This document shows positions 10,611 to 21,569 of a stretch of DNA of 64,000 nt, piece after piece. The stretch comes from Leucocoprinus leucothites (taxonomy: Eukaryota > Basidiomycota > Agaricomycetes > Agaricales > Agaricaceae). The notes under the pieces are model-generated. The model made no database searches, had not been told where the DNA came from, and saw only the letters and a program-made list of their open reading frames with translations. The DNA lies in the NCBI GenBank assembly GCA_013368445.1, contig JAACJO010000006.1:186001-250000 (forward strand), read 5' to 3'. The first letter of the stretch is position 1. Each line of letters starts with the position of its first letter. The position numbers and the translations under genes are program-made.

Positions 10611-13505
10611 ACTAGGCAGGCTAAGTGGGACTTCTTCAACAAGTGCATCACCAAAGTTGCCACCAAGAATCAATGACCTTGGGACCTCATGGAGTGGGTC
10701 AAGGTGCACAAACTTCCAGCATGCAAGGCAATCTCCTATCAGGGATGTCCATGCCATATACTTGATTCCCTCTGGGGTATGCTTCACAGGACATACAATG
10801 TGGCTTCTGGCAGGCCAGTTGATGTGTCAGTACTGGAGGATCTTCCATCTCTCAATGAGAGGGATTGGGTCCCCTTCTTGAGGGCTGAGGCATGAGATGT
10901 GCTCAAAGCATGCTCCTTGTGCTCAGCACCTGGTCCAAACCACATCACATGGGCCCGTCCGAAGGACATCCTGGTCAATTCTGACATCATGGCTGTCTTT
11001 CTATCTGTTGCTAATGCCTGCCTCACAGTTGGGTATTAGCCAATGCACTTTAAGGAGTCTGTCTCAGTTATCATTCTGAAGCTGGGCAAACCTTCCTATT
11101 CTATGCCAAAGTCATTCAGGCCCATTGTGCTCCTGAACATGCTTGGCAAGCTTGTTGAGAAGATGCTCAGCACTTGGCTTCAGTTTGACAGCATCAAATA
11201 TGAAGTCTTCCATTCCAACCAGTTTGGTGGCATATGCCAAAGATCCACTGAGGATGCTGGGCTATTCCTTACTCACCTTGTTCGTGCAGGGTGGGTGAAG
11301 GGCTTGAAGACTAGCATTGTCGCTTTTGACATTGCACAGTTCTTCCCATCTTTGAACCATGACATGCTCATGGCTATCCTTGCAAAGCAGGGGTTCCCAC
11401 CTAATGTGAGGGACTTCTTTGCTTCATATCTAGTTGGTAGGGAGATGCGCTACCTTTGGGGTGCAGATTCCTCTGGCAACTTTGCAGCTGACATGGGTGT
11501 GGGTCAGGGCTCAGCCCTCTCCCTGGTCCTATCAGTGCTATATCTGGCTCCGGCTATTTGACTCTTTGAATAGCAGGCCACACACCTTGCATGTGACGTT
11601 CTTTCTCATGTAGATGACAGTACATTCATTGCCCAGGGAAAAGACTGGGCTGCAAATCTCAATGTGCTGAAAGGCGCATATGGGATCATGTTCAACATCT
11701 TTAATCAGTTTGGTCTTGTCATGGAGCATGACAAGTCTGAGCTTTTTCACTTCTCCCACAAGAAGGGAGACACCAATTCGCTGATCAATTTGGGGTTCAC
11801 CCCTTACACCAGTGACACACCTCTTAGACCCAAGACCTATTGGAGGTACTTAGGATTCTACTTCAATTGTCAGCTCTTGTTTTGGGAGCACATTTGCCAC
11901 TATTCCACCAAGGCCATCTCTACCATTCATGTGATGGGGATGCTGGGGAACTCTCTCAGGGGCCTTACCCCTAAGCAGAAACATCTGCTTTATAAAGCAT
12001 GTGTCATACCTATTGCAACATATGGCTATAGACTCTGGTACAATGAGTACACCCATTGCAAGGCACACCTGGCCAGCCTTACCAAGATGCAGCATTGTGC
12101 TGCTCTTTGGATTGTCAGTGCCTTCTGCACCTCCCCTACAGGTGGGGCTAAGGCCCTTGCCAGCCTCATCCCAGTCCACCTGCACCTCAAGAAGCTTGCT
12201 TTGCGGTCATCATTTCACATTGTGACTCTTTCCCACACCCACCCCCTAAGGTCCTTAGTGGGCAGGGGCACTCTGGCTGGCATGTCTATGCACCACCACC
12301 ACCTTTTGAATCTCGGGAGGGCAGCAGATTGCACCTGATCTTCTATTGTGGAGGCTGCTTCCAAGCTTTCCCAACTGACTGAGTCCTTCGACGTGGATGC
12401 TGCCAAAGCTCGCCCAGGACACCAGCTCATGGACTGCTTTGTGGACAGGGTCAAATTCAAAGAGGTTGACAATGATCAAGATGACACTGACAAACTCTGG
12501 GCACTGGAATCTGCATATGAATGTGCCAGATCCAATCTTGACTGTGTGACAGTGGCTACTGATGCTTCAGTGTGCACTGATCACACTATTCAGGCAGTTG
12601 CTGCTGTCTTTCTCCTGCACAGGGACGAGCTGCTTTGGTGGTTCCACTGTGCAGTGGGCAAAGCCACCACACCAGATGCAGAACTATTTGCCCTTCAGCT
12701 TGGGGTTGAGCATGCTTGTTGCGTGCCCAATGCCAAGTTGATTGTCCTGTTCACTGACCACATCACTGCAGTGCAATCAGCGGTGGACCCATCTACCCAT
12801 TCTGGCCAGGCTCACTCCCTGGCAGTGTGTGGCTGCCTGATGGAGTGGCTCGGTGCTGATGCTGAGCACACCATTGAATTCCATGAGGTCCGCTCTCATT
12901 TGAAGTGGCCCTTCCATCAATCAGTTCATGCTTATGCAACTGATCCCTCTTTCCAGGTGAGTATGGGGGCTCATCCCTCTACCACTCTTGGATATCTGCA
13001 TAAGGCCAAGGTTGAGGCTTGCAAAGATGAGTGGACAAGATTGTTTGCTCTTCCTACTTATGCTGGTAAGGACTTCCTTCGTCTCTGCAAGGGAGATGAT
13101 AAATTTATTCAGCCCACATACCTCCATGGTGGAGTGTAGCTGCCAAAACTCACATCTTTGATGCTCTGTGTGTGGGTGTGCTGGGCAATACTCAACCATG
13201 CCCCTATTGGGTCCTACAGGGCTCAGTTTCATGTCCAGGAGGACATCTCATATCCCTGCGGGTTTGCCTTTGAAACTTGTCAGCACATCTTAACCTCCTG
13301 TTAGAGGTTCCATAGTGAGGAGGCAGACTTCCCCTACTACTTCAATGAGCTTGTCGATTTCTGCAACAAGAATCCACTTGCATTTTCTTTCACCACACCT
13401 CTCCCCCAGGGGGCTAACATACTCCATCACGTTATTAAGCATGCAAATGCTATGGGTAGGAAGCTGACATTCAGGACCAGATGGACAGAGGTGGGACAGA
13501 GGTAA
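10611..13505 (+). pseudogene. LINE B ORF2, reverse transcriptase and RNase H part
   Basis: Continues the endonuclease part cut at 3620. Reverse transcriptase motifs are in order: FRPIVLLNMLGKLVEKML near 11120, VAFDIAQFFPSLNHDML near 11320, MGVGQGSALS near 11495, then a degraded catalytic block (HVDDSTF near 11610). RNase H follows with TVATDASVCTD near 12550, DAELFALQLGVEHA near 12675 and LFTDHITAVQSA near 12750. The C-terminal module (HAPIGSYRAQF, PCGFAFETCQHILTSC) spans about 13185-13300, and the frame ends in TAA at 13503-13505. Stops at about 11036, 11560, 12336 and 13137 are mostly TAG or TGA at Trp, Arg or Gln positions. LINE A is 60-70% similar by eye, so this is a distinct subfamily. 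Confidence 0.85.
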
Positions 13506-14555
13506 GACAGAAGCCAGTCGTTGAATGTGGGAGCAGGTTGTGGCCTCAACTTATGTGTTGTGCCAACTACTGATGCTTGACCTGGATTTCAGACAAGGGA
13601 AGAGAGCAGAAAATGAATAGAGAGCAGAGGAAAAACTAGCATATTGCTAAGTTGATTATCAGACTGAAGAATCCAAGTACAAAGTCATGCTACTTATATA
13701 TGATGCAGAATATAGGATCGGATAAGGAAAACAAGCAAAGTAGTAAATGGAGAAATAATCAAAGTGGAGTCCGCAAATTTTACAAGGGTAGAAGATAGAA
13801 AATTTACTATTAAATGGTTGTCAGAAAATTTTGACAAGGGGATATGAATTAATGAAGTAGAAGATGTTGGAATAAGTCTGAAGGCAAAAGACTGACAAAA
13901 CTGATATATCCGATATATGAAAGCAGATAAGAGTTCATGGAAATAATACCAAGTCCAAACTGTGAGCCAGTCTTGAGGATCAACTCATGACACATGTGCT
14001 TTTCAGGGTCCACTGGATTCTGGTGAGTCCTCCCTGTGTTGCTAACTGTTCTGTAGGTTCAGTTCAGGTTCTCCTGGGTAAGGCAAGGTAGGCTGTCGGC
14101 TGGGTGAAGCTCCACAATCAGGGAGGCAGCTAGAGGCAATGCACCATGCCTAGGGCACCTTCTGTTCATATGTGCAAGTAAAGAGACTCCTCAGGGTCAT
14201 TGAAGGGCCACTCGCCATTCCCCAACTCACCCATGGGGAGACTGGTTTTGTTCCATGTGGGGCAACCTGCAATGTGGAGGGGGTAGTCTGGGGTCTGGCA
14301 TAGGTCCCTGATGGTGTGGGTGGCAATACCAGTGGCTCGATTGCTGCGCTCTCTCATAGTGGCAGGCCATTACTACTACATCTGTGTTGAGCTTCAGCCT
14401 GAGGCAGGTGGTTTCCATGGCAGTGAGCAGGTATATTCTGCTTGAGATGTGAGAGGCATTTTCTCTCATGTTTGTGGTTTAGAGTACTCTTTTGTATTTG
14501 ACTGGACTGCTATCACACACCAGTATATAAATTTATGATTATAAAAAAAAAAAAA
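13506..14555 (+). other. LINE B 3' untranslated region and A-tail
   Basis: About 1 kb between the ORF2 stop and a run of 13 A at 14543-14555. The last 45 bp (GACTGC, CACAC, TATATAAATT, ATGATTAT) are a diverged version of the LINE A and LINE D ends, but without the long T-run before the A-tail. No coding frame is convincing. 13556-13992 stands out in base composition and is listed separately. Confidence 0.6.
13556..13992. repeat. AT-rich block, possible solo LTR
   Basis: Much richer in A and T than the LINE sequence on both sides. It begins TGTTGTG and ends CATGACA, which are near-inverse termini of the TG...CA type. A clear five-base target duplication is not visible (TTATG on the left against CATGT on the right). 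It could be a decayed solo LTR inside the LINE B 3' UTR, or simply divergent UTR. Confidence 0.3.
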
Positions 14556-15063
14556 GAGCAAAAGAAAGGCAAACCCGCAGGGACATGAGATGTCCTCCTG
14601 GACATGAAACCAGGCCCTGTAGGACCCAATAGGGGCATGGTTGAGTATTGTCTAGCACATCCATGCACAGAGTGTCGAAAATGTGAGTTTTGGCAGCTAC
14701 ACTCTACTGTGGAGGTACATGGGCTGAATAAAGTTATTGTCTCCCTTGCAGAGATGAAAGAAGTCCTTACCAGCATAAGTAGGAAGAGCAAACAATCTTG
14801 TCCACTCATCTTTGCAAGCCTTGACCTTGGCCTTACACAAATATCCAAGGGTGGTAGAGGGATGAGCCCCCATACTCACCTGGAAAGAGGGATCAGTTGC
14901 ATAAGTGTGAACTGATTGATGGAAGGGCCACTTCAAATGAGAGCGGACCTCATGGAATTCAATGGTGTTCTTGGCATCAGTACCAAGCCACTCCATCAGG
15001 TGGCCACACACTGCCAGGGAGTGAGCCTGGCCAGAATGGGTAGATGGGTCTACCACCGACAAC
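14556..15063 (-). pseudogene. Inverted LINE fragment: RNase H end and C-terminal module
   Basis: The minus strand encodes the end of RNase H (VDPSTHSGQAHSLAVCG), the linker to the C terminus, and part of the Cys/His module. It matches LINE B 12787-13268 in the opposite orientation at high identity. The fragment lies between the LINE B A-tail and the LINE C 5' end, so the two arms (about 490 bp each) face each other across about 1.3 kb. It has no start and stops several times in frame. Confidence 0.8.
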
Positions 15064-15142
15064 CATCCTCCTTTCCCTCTAACCACCATCATTGATTTCT
15101 TTGATGGTGTTTTCTACTACATTGACTACGAATTATACCAAT

Positions 15143-18100
15143 ATGACTGTACCATCGCACTGGGTGGACCTTAAGGGTACTCCTCCGCCATCTTTGGACC
15201 CAATGAACATTGCCAATACTGAAACATGTGTCTCATCCAGCAAGTGCAACTGTTCTGTTTCACCTGCACTATCCATCAAATTGACCAGGCACTCTGTCCA
15301 TAATGATGCCAAGTCTGCTGCCTTGTCAAGAGCTGGCTCAGATAATAAAGAGAGCAGTGAGAGTGATTCTGATTCATCTGATGTCTCTATCCCCCCTCCC
15401 CTATAATCATTCCCATTGCACTTTCATGTGCAGCATTGCACTCATCTCTTAGAACTCCCCCTTCCCCCTCATTGCATGCCAAGCGAGCTCATGCTTGTGA
15501 AGCTCATAGAGGCCTGGACACTACCCCTAAAGCCATATCAAGAACGGTGTCTATGAGCACATACAATGGCTTTAAATCACCCATTCCCTTCTATCCTTAT
15601 GGTGAGGGGTTCCTAGATGAGCTCAAACAACCTGATCCTTTGAATCTGAACTCTCGTGGGGATGCATGGGGCAACCAAGTATTCAGCAATGGGGAGCCAG
15701 ACACTTGTCTATTTGGACCCCCACCCACCTCAAGGCTACCTCATGTGATCCATGGATCCGCTGAGTTAGCAAATGCTGTGCCATCTGGCACTCCGGCCAC
15801 CTTTTTTGCTGGATCATCTGATATTAATGATGTCACATCTAATGTCACACATAATGTCACTGCACAGCTGCAAGGTTTTAGACCTGCACAGCCACATCTT
15901 CCAGATCTCAAGGATACATCTAACATAGCCACCAAAGAAACATTAATGGTCTGTGAAGCTGCCTTCAAAGTGCTTGAGGCACTTAAATATGTTACAAATT
16001 TCTTTAAACACCATGCTGCTCTGGGACTGAGACCCAGAGAGAAGGACCTGAGGTTTTCTCAAATAGGGGAACTGATCTATTGTCTACTTATGACTATGTT
16101 TAAATCAGGCTGGGACTGCCTACCCATCAATGGTGAAAGTGGGCTCATAATCATTGAGGCGCTGAGACAATATCTCAGCCCTCCCACTGATATCCCCATG
16201 ATGGATTCTTCCCCCCCTCCAAAGGGTAAGGGCAAGGGAAAGAAGGCACGTAAACTTTCCCTATCTATTATCCCCACCCCTCTATTCCCACCCAGCATCG
16301 TCATTGTGTTAAAATCCAAGCAGTGGTTGACTGAATATCAGTCCTAGCAGTTCAGGAATAGGACCAGAGTGTCTGTGGACACTAGTAAATGACTCAATTC
16401 ACAATAGAAACTAGATACTCACCTGTGGACACTAGTAAATGACTGAGAGTCAACACTGTGTCCACAGGCAAGATCAACATAAATCACATGACCACTAACT
16501 AATCAAGTCTGTCTACATCATCAACTCTACATCTAATCACATCATCTAAGGACTGTCTGGAGCATCTCTAACACATTGGGCATACTAACTCCACAGCATG
16601 CATTGACAATGACAACATGAACATCAACCAAGCCCCTCCCGCAGAAGGCACCCTTCCTCCCCCCCAGAATGACATTTCATCTCCTGGTAAGGCACATGAT
16701 GTTTCATCTGTGTCAGGCTCCTGAAAGGCAAAGAATGACGTTATGTCTTCCAAGCCTGCTGGTCCTATCTGTATCTCCTAGGCTCCCCCTCCACCTTCCA
16801 AACACATGACTCCAAGGAACAGGAATGGCAATTTTGAGTGCTCAGTCAGGCGCCCTTTGTCTGATGGCCAGGCTCAGCCATCAAAACCTAACCCTAAAGG
16901 CACCTCTGAAATCCCACCCCCCATTCCCATTCCTGACCATAAGGTATCCATCAAACCCCTTATGGAAGATTTTAACAAGAAGAACATGTCATTTGCTGAT
17001 ACCACCTGATGGGGTGTTTAGCCAGCAGCTTCCTCTTCCACCTCTCCTAACATTGATGGAGTCAAAATGCAAGAAATGATACTTGCCTTCTCCGAACTCT
17101 CTTACGACAAAGTCCTTGCCATATATAAGGCAGGTTTTGGTGGTGCCCAACCTCAAGTGCCCGAACCTTCAACCTCAAGTGCTCAACACTCTAAGCCTAA
17201 AATGACAATGCATGGCCCTACCCGTCACCAAGTCCTTATCCCCTTTGAGGGAAACATCATTGCAGACTACATCAAAGACTTCAATAAAGTGGCTGAGTTC
17301 TATAACCATGGCCTCATTGCCGCCCAATCCAAACTTTGTGTAGAATCTGTCTGTGAATCATACAATGGCATCTCCATAGCCACATCAGGTGTTGCTACAC
17401 CCTCTGACCTCAACACAATCAAATCCTGGCTGAAAAAAGTCTGGCAACTTGGAGATGCTATTCCCATTGAGCCCCATCTTCCACAGTCTAAGTCATTCCT
17501 TAAAATTGTTGGCATCCCATACTGGGTAGCCAATTCTTCCAATCCTCTATCCCCCACTTTCATTGAGCAGGCCCTTGGCCAATCCCCCCTCTTTGAAAAT
17601 GTCATCCTCACTGCTTGCCCTTGCATCATGAAAGCTTCCCCTAAGTCAGACATAGCCGTCATTTGGTTTGACATTTGGGATTCCCAAAATGGTACTAAGG
17701 CCAAGATGTTGGTCAACTGTACCATCAACTTTGGCCAACATGTCAGTACCATTCGTGCTACCAGTATGCATCCTGGTGTGGCACAATGTAGGAACTGCTG
17801 GTGGTGGGGCCACCCCACTCATGTGTGCTGCACCCTTGGTGCTCACTGTCAAATTTGTGGTGGTCCTCATCATGTTGAGAACTACTGCTCTATGGCCTGG
17901 TGCTGCAAGGCCAACCCCAAATCAAATCCCCCACATGACACCACTCCTGATGGTATCCCATGTCCTCACCTTGAGAACTTCAAGTGTCTCAACTGTAAAG
18001 ATGACCATCATGCTAATGATACTAAATGCCCATTTTGGAGAAACAGGTTTAACCACACCTGGCATTCTAATAAAGCTGCCAAGTCACGCACTGCACATGC

Positions 18101-18146
18101 TGTCCACGCCAATACCAATCGCTCTGGTGGCAGAGTTGCAGTTTAA
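15143..18146 (+). pseudogene. LINE C ORF1 (gag-like, zinc knuckles)
   Basis: The same protein as LINE A ORF1: PSHWVDLKGT near the start, the FEGNIIADYIKDFNKVAEF block near 17240-17300, and C-terminal knuckles (CRNCWWWGHPTHVC, CLNCKDDHHANDTKC) at 17790-18030. The last 360 codons (17067-18146) are fully open. Upstream damage consists of a frameshift in a six-C run at 15391-15396, the solo LTR at 16307-16573, and stops around 16724, 16783, 17009 and 17021. ORF1 ends in TAA at 18144-18146, two bases before the ORF2 ATG. Confidence 0.85.
16307..16573. mobile_element. 267-bp solo LTR (small family) in LINE C ORF1
   Basis: Starts TGTTA and ends TAACA (5-bp inverted termini), flanked by a perfect CATTG duplication at 16302-16306 and 16574-16578. 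Aligning with LINE A around 9330 shows that removing it rejoins the LINE sequence exactly. It contains two copies of TGTGGACACTAGTAAATGAC about 50 bp apart. No internal retrotransposon sequence remains. Confidence 0.9.
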
Positions 18147-18148
18147 AT

Positions 18149-19423
18149 ATGCCTGGTAAGAACAATGTTATTTCTTCTGTTCATATATATTTGCAAAACA
18201 TGGGATGCTCTTATGCCCTTGTTGATACTATCCTTGAGTCCAAGAAGCTGGACTTCAACATTATTTTTCTACAGGAACCTCCATGGAATCATATATCCAA
18301 GGCACCTTCTATGACTAACCCTGAAGGGGATGATGTCATAGGTGCCCCTATTCACCCTGAGTGGCTGTGTATGGTTTGCCCTACTAAGTCCAATGATCCC
18401 CATCCCCATACTTTGACTTACATTCACAGACACCTCCTATGCATGAGGCCTATCCTTCGACAGGATTGGGTCAATCACCGCAATATTCAAATTCTGGGTT
18501 TATTCAACCAGGGTAACTATATCCATTTCCTTAACATATACTCCGACTGGTCTTCATTGGCTATTACTTTCCTTTCAACAAACTTCATTGATATCCCTAA
18601 TATTGTATACATGGGAGGCAACTTCAACTGTCACTCTCCAGAATGGAACCCCTTAGTTTCCCATCTCCCTTATTCCACCATAACTCTAATGGAGTTAGTG
18701 GATAGTTTTAATCTTACAAGGTCCACACTGACTGTGATCTCTCCCACCTATTTCTCTTCTATTGAAGGACATGATAATTCAGTTATCGATCTTATTTTCT
18801 GTGCTAATGATTCCACTTCCCATGTTATTGATACGAATTCGAGACTCCCTTTGGATCATGCACTTCTACTCATTGATCTTCCAATTCGCCTGGACTACAT
18901 TAATTACAAAAAGTGCATTTTGCCAAAGAATAGTGATGAAGAGACCACCTTCACTTCTCAGGTCTCAGAGCATCTGGCAGCTATTGACTGCTCGAACATT
19001 CACTCCATTTCCTGCTTGGACATTATTTCAGACTCCATCTCTTGTATATTCACCGATTCTTGGAATATGAACTCTAAAATTGTATAGATTACTAACTGGT
19101 TGAAAGAATGGTGGACTCCTCACTGTTCTGAGACTTTACTCACCTACAGGAGAACCAAGGATTGAAAGGACTGGAGAGCATTTAGGGCAGCTACTTGAAC
19201 TGCTAAATGTTCTTTCTTTGACAAATGCATTCATGAGATCACTTCAACTAACAAAAGACCCTGGGATCTCATGGAGTGGGTCAAGCAATGAAAACTCTCT
19301 GCCATTGAGGGTATTCAATATCAAGGACACCCTTGCAATGACCTTCCAGACTTGTGGAATGCACTCCACTCATCATATAACTCTGCATCAGGTTGGCCAG
19401 TAAGCCCTCACATTCTTGATGAG
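18149..19423 (+). pseudogene. LINE C ORF2, endonuclease part
   Basis: Starts at an ATG two bases after the ORF1 stop (TAAATATG across the junction). The endonuclease domain is complete: IIFLQEPPW near 18263, GGNFNCHSPEWN near 18618 (LINE A has GGDFNC, so the motif Asp is changed to Asn here), and LDHALLLIDLP near 18855. Open to 19084, then TAG at 19085-19087 (Trp in LINE A) and TGA at about 19162, 19196 and 19307. Truncated at 19423 by the Gypsy A LTR; no reverse transcriptase is left. The GGDFN-to-GGNFN change would be expected to harm catalysis. Confidence 0.85.
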
Positions 19424-19969
19424 TGTCACGATCTGCGATTGCGACCTCTCCGATTTGATCTCCAACTATTTTTTTGATTTCCAATTCCTGCGATTTTTCA
19501 TTATCTATCATTTCTATAAATATTTCGCAGCCTGTCTCTGCTTATCATTCTATCATCCTTTCATTTGTGCTCATATTTGTTTCCACCATTCCATTTATGT
19601 TTGTCGTTCTCCATTGCATCGCGTTTGTCATTGTCTATTTACTTTTCGTTTATCTGTTTATTTGTTTATTGTTGCATTGTGAGTTTCGCGATATTTACCT
19701 GTTATTTGTCCAATTTCATGTTATCTTAAATATGTCACTACTAGCTCATGTATTACCCATTCTGAATATTGACTAAGATTCCACTCTGAATTCTCTGTCC
19801 GTTATTCCTTCAGTGTTGAATTCCAATTCGCACTGCCTGTCATCTTCCTTGTAGACCAAATTGGTTGACACGATATCAGAAGGGCACAGCACATATGCTG
19901 AAGCCAACGACCAACCTCTCTGTAACTTTCGTGCACTTTGTAAGTGCTGGCATTTCGCAAATCTTGACA
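19424..19969 (+). repeat. Gypsy A 5' LTR
   Basis: TGTCACGATCTG...AATCTTGACA, 546 bp. It differs from the 3' LTR at roughly three dozen sites by eye, nearly all transitions of the CG/TG/CA type. Confidence 0.93.
19515..19522 (+). promoter_or_regulatory. TATA-like element in Gypsy A LTR
   Basis: TATAAATA, 91 bp into the LTR. It is conserved at the same offset in the 3' LTR (26924-26931); the solo copy at 32264 has CTACAAATA there. A plausible U3 promoter element; transcription start is not determined. Confidence 0.4.
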
Positions 19970-20009
19970 GTATATTCAGAATCTCAACTTTTGGTATCAT
20001 TCTCTTAAT

Positions 20010-21569
20010 ATGTCTACAACACTTACTTGCAATACTGCTCATACTCATGGTATTTCTGTCCAGAATCATCCACTTCCCTCTCGACGTGCACCTTCTACTC
20101 CTCGGTTTTCAGGTCCACCTCGAAATGGGTGTGAAGCTTTGTGTAGGACTATTCATGAGTCTGAAGAAGATGAACCCCAGCCTGAGCATGACCAGGTCAG
20201 TGTTGACCATAATGAAGACAACAAGGAAGAAGAGGAGAATAACGCACAAGAACCAGAGGGCAATACCCAATTTTTCGAACCTGAAGATTTGGGTCAGGAT
20301 GATGAACATTTGGATAATGATGGTGCTGATGCAGGAGGTGGAGATGGCGATGGAGGTCCTCCTGATGATGATCCTGATGATGAAGGTGACCCAGAGGATA
20401 AGCCTGACAAGCCTCCTCATCGCTGCCATCATCAAAACCCAGACCCTGAAGAACGATTCCTGAACATTATGGATTGTTTTGCAACTAATCTCAAAAATCG
20501 CAACCATACTCCCCAGCCTGTCATTAAAATGGAATGCATTCAGGCTAAAGAGCCTGACACATTTGATGGCTCCAAGCCTCAGAAACTAGATGAGTTCCTT
20601 TTTCAATGCTGCTTATACTTCAATACTAATCTGTCGCAATTCACTACAGAACGTGCAAAGGTTAGCTTTGTGATGACCTTTCTCAAGGGACCTGCTCAGC
20701 AGCACTTTCAAACAGTTCTTCAAGTGGAGTATGATTGGGATGTCATTTCCTGGTTTCAGGATTTCTAATTGTTTGCGGACGAGTTGCACGAGAATTTTGG
20801 GGCCCTTGATTGCGAGACAGAGGCAGCAGAGGAGTTGGAACACCTTTGCATGGGTCATAACTGGACTATAACCAAGTATAACGTTGAGTTCTCACGACTT
20901 GCTAGTATCTTGGGATGGCCCAACAATGTCCTAGTTTACTGCTATTATCAAGGCCTTCCAGATCGCATTTCCGACATCATTTCCAGCTCTCCTACTGGCA
21001 AACCCTCTTCCCTTGCTGCTATGTGATGTCTCGCTATGCAAATTGACAACAACTACTGGTCCTGTATCCGCAAAAAGAAGCATACTGGTGAAAAACCAGG
21101 TCAGTCTTCAATGTGTCCTGATATGCAGAACCAGCAGAACCAGCAGAATAAAAACAAGGGGAAGAACAACAACACCAATTGCCAGCAGAACTCATTGCAG
21201 CAGTCCAACACACCTTCCAATCCTCCTTCCAACAATCCTAAACCATTCCAGAAATTGTCGAATCCTTCTTCCTCATCACAACCCTCCAATCCTCTCACCA
21301 GAAAACTCAACAAGGATGGTAAGCTGACTGCTCAAGAGCATCAGCATCACATCGCAAATGGACAATGCTTATACTGTGGTGGAAACCACATGATTCGTGA
21401 CTGTCCTCGCAAGAATGAGTCCGGTAATACTAATAATAATTCAATTCTACTTCTTCTTCTTCTAATGTGGACAAGCCTAAAGGGTGAAAAGCCAGGGCCG
21501 ATGCAGACTCCAAGGATGCTTTGCAACCTTCGGGCTCTCAATCTGAGAGTTCGAAAAAATAGCAAGTGA
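20010..21569 (+). pseudogene. gag: Gypsy A gag
   Basis: About 519 codons in one frame. The N-terminal third is acidic and Gly/Asp/Pro-rich (20160-20420). The capsid-like part (residues about 165-330) includes EPDTFDGSKPQKLDEFLFQC and LKGPAQQHFQ. A Gln/Asn-rich linker precedes one zinc knuckle, CLYCGGNHMIRDC, near 21365-21405. Stops are TAA at 20766-20768 and TGA at 21024-21026. The start at 20010 is the first ATG after the LTR; about 40 bp separate them, where the primer-binding site should lie. The acidic Gly/Pro-rich head is typical of mushroom gypsy gag. Confidence 0.85.

Larger units (their letters stand above)
15064..19423 (+). mobile_element. LINE C, same family as LINE A, 3' truncated
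   Basis: The 5' end (CATCCTCCTTTCCC) and ORF1/ORF2 sequences match LINE A closely. It is cut at 19423, shortly after the endonuclease and linker, where the first Gypsy A LTR begins. The remaining reverse transcriptase half is not found on the far side of Gypsy A. A 267-bp solo LTR interrupts ORF1. Confidence 0.88.

Noticed and set aside
15064..19423. LINE C as a candidate active copy because its last 360 ORF1 codons and endonuclease are open
   Set aside because: It lacks all of the reverse transcriptase, ORF1 is broken upstream by a frameshift and a solo LTR, and the GGDFN motif reads GGNFN.
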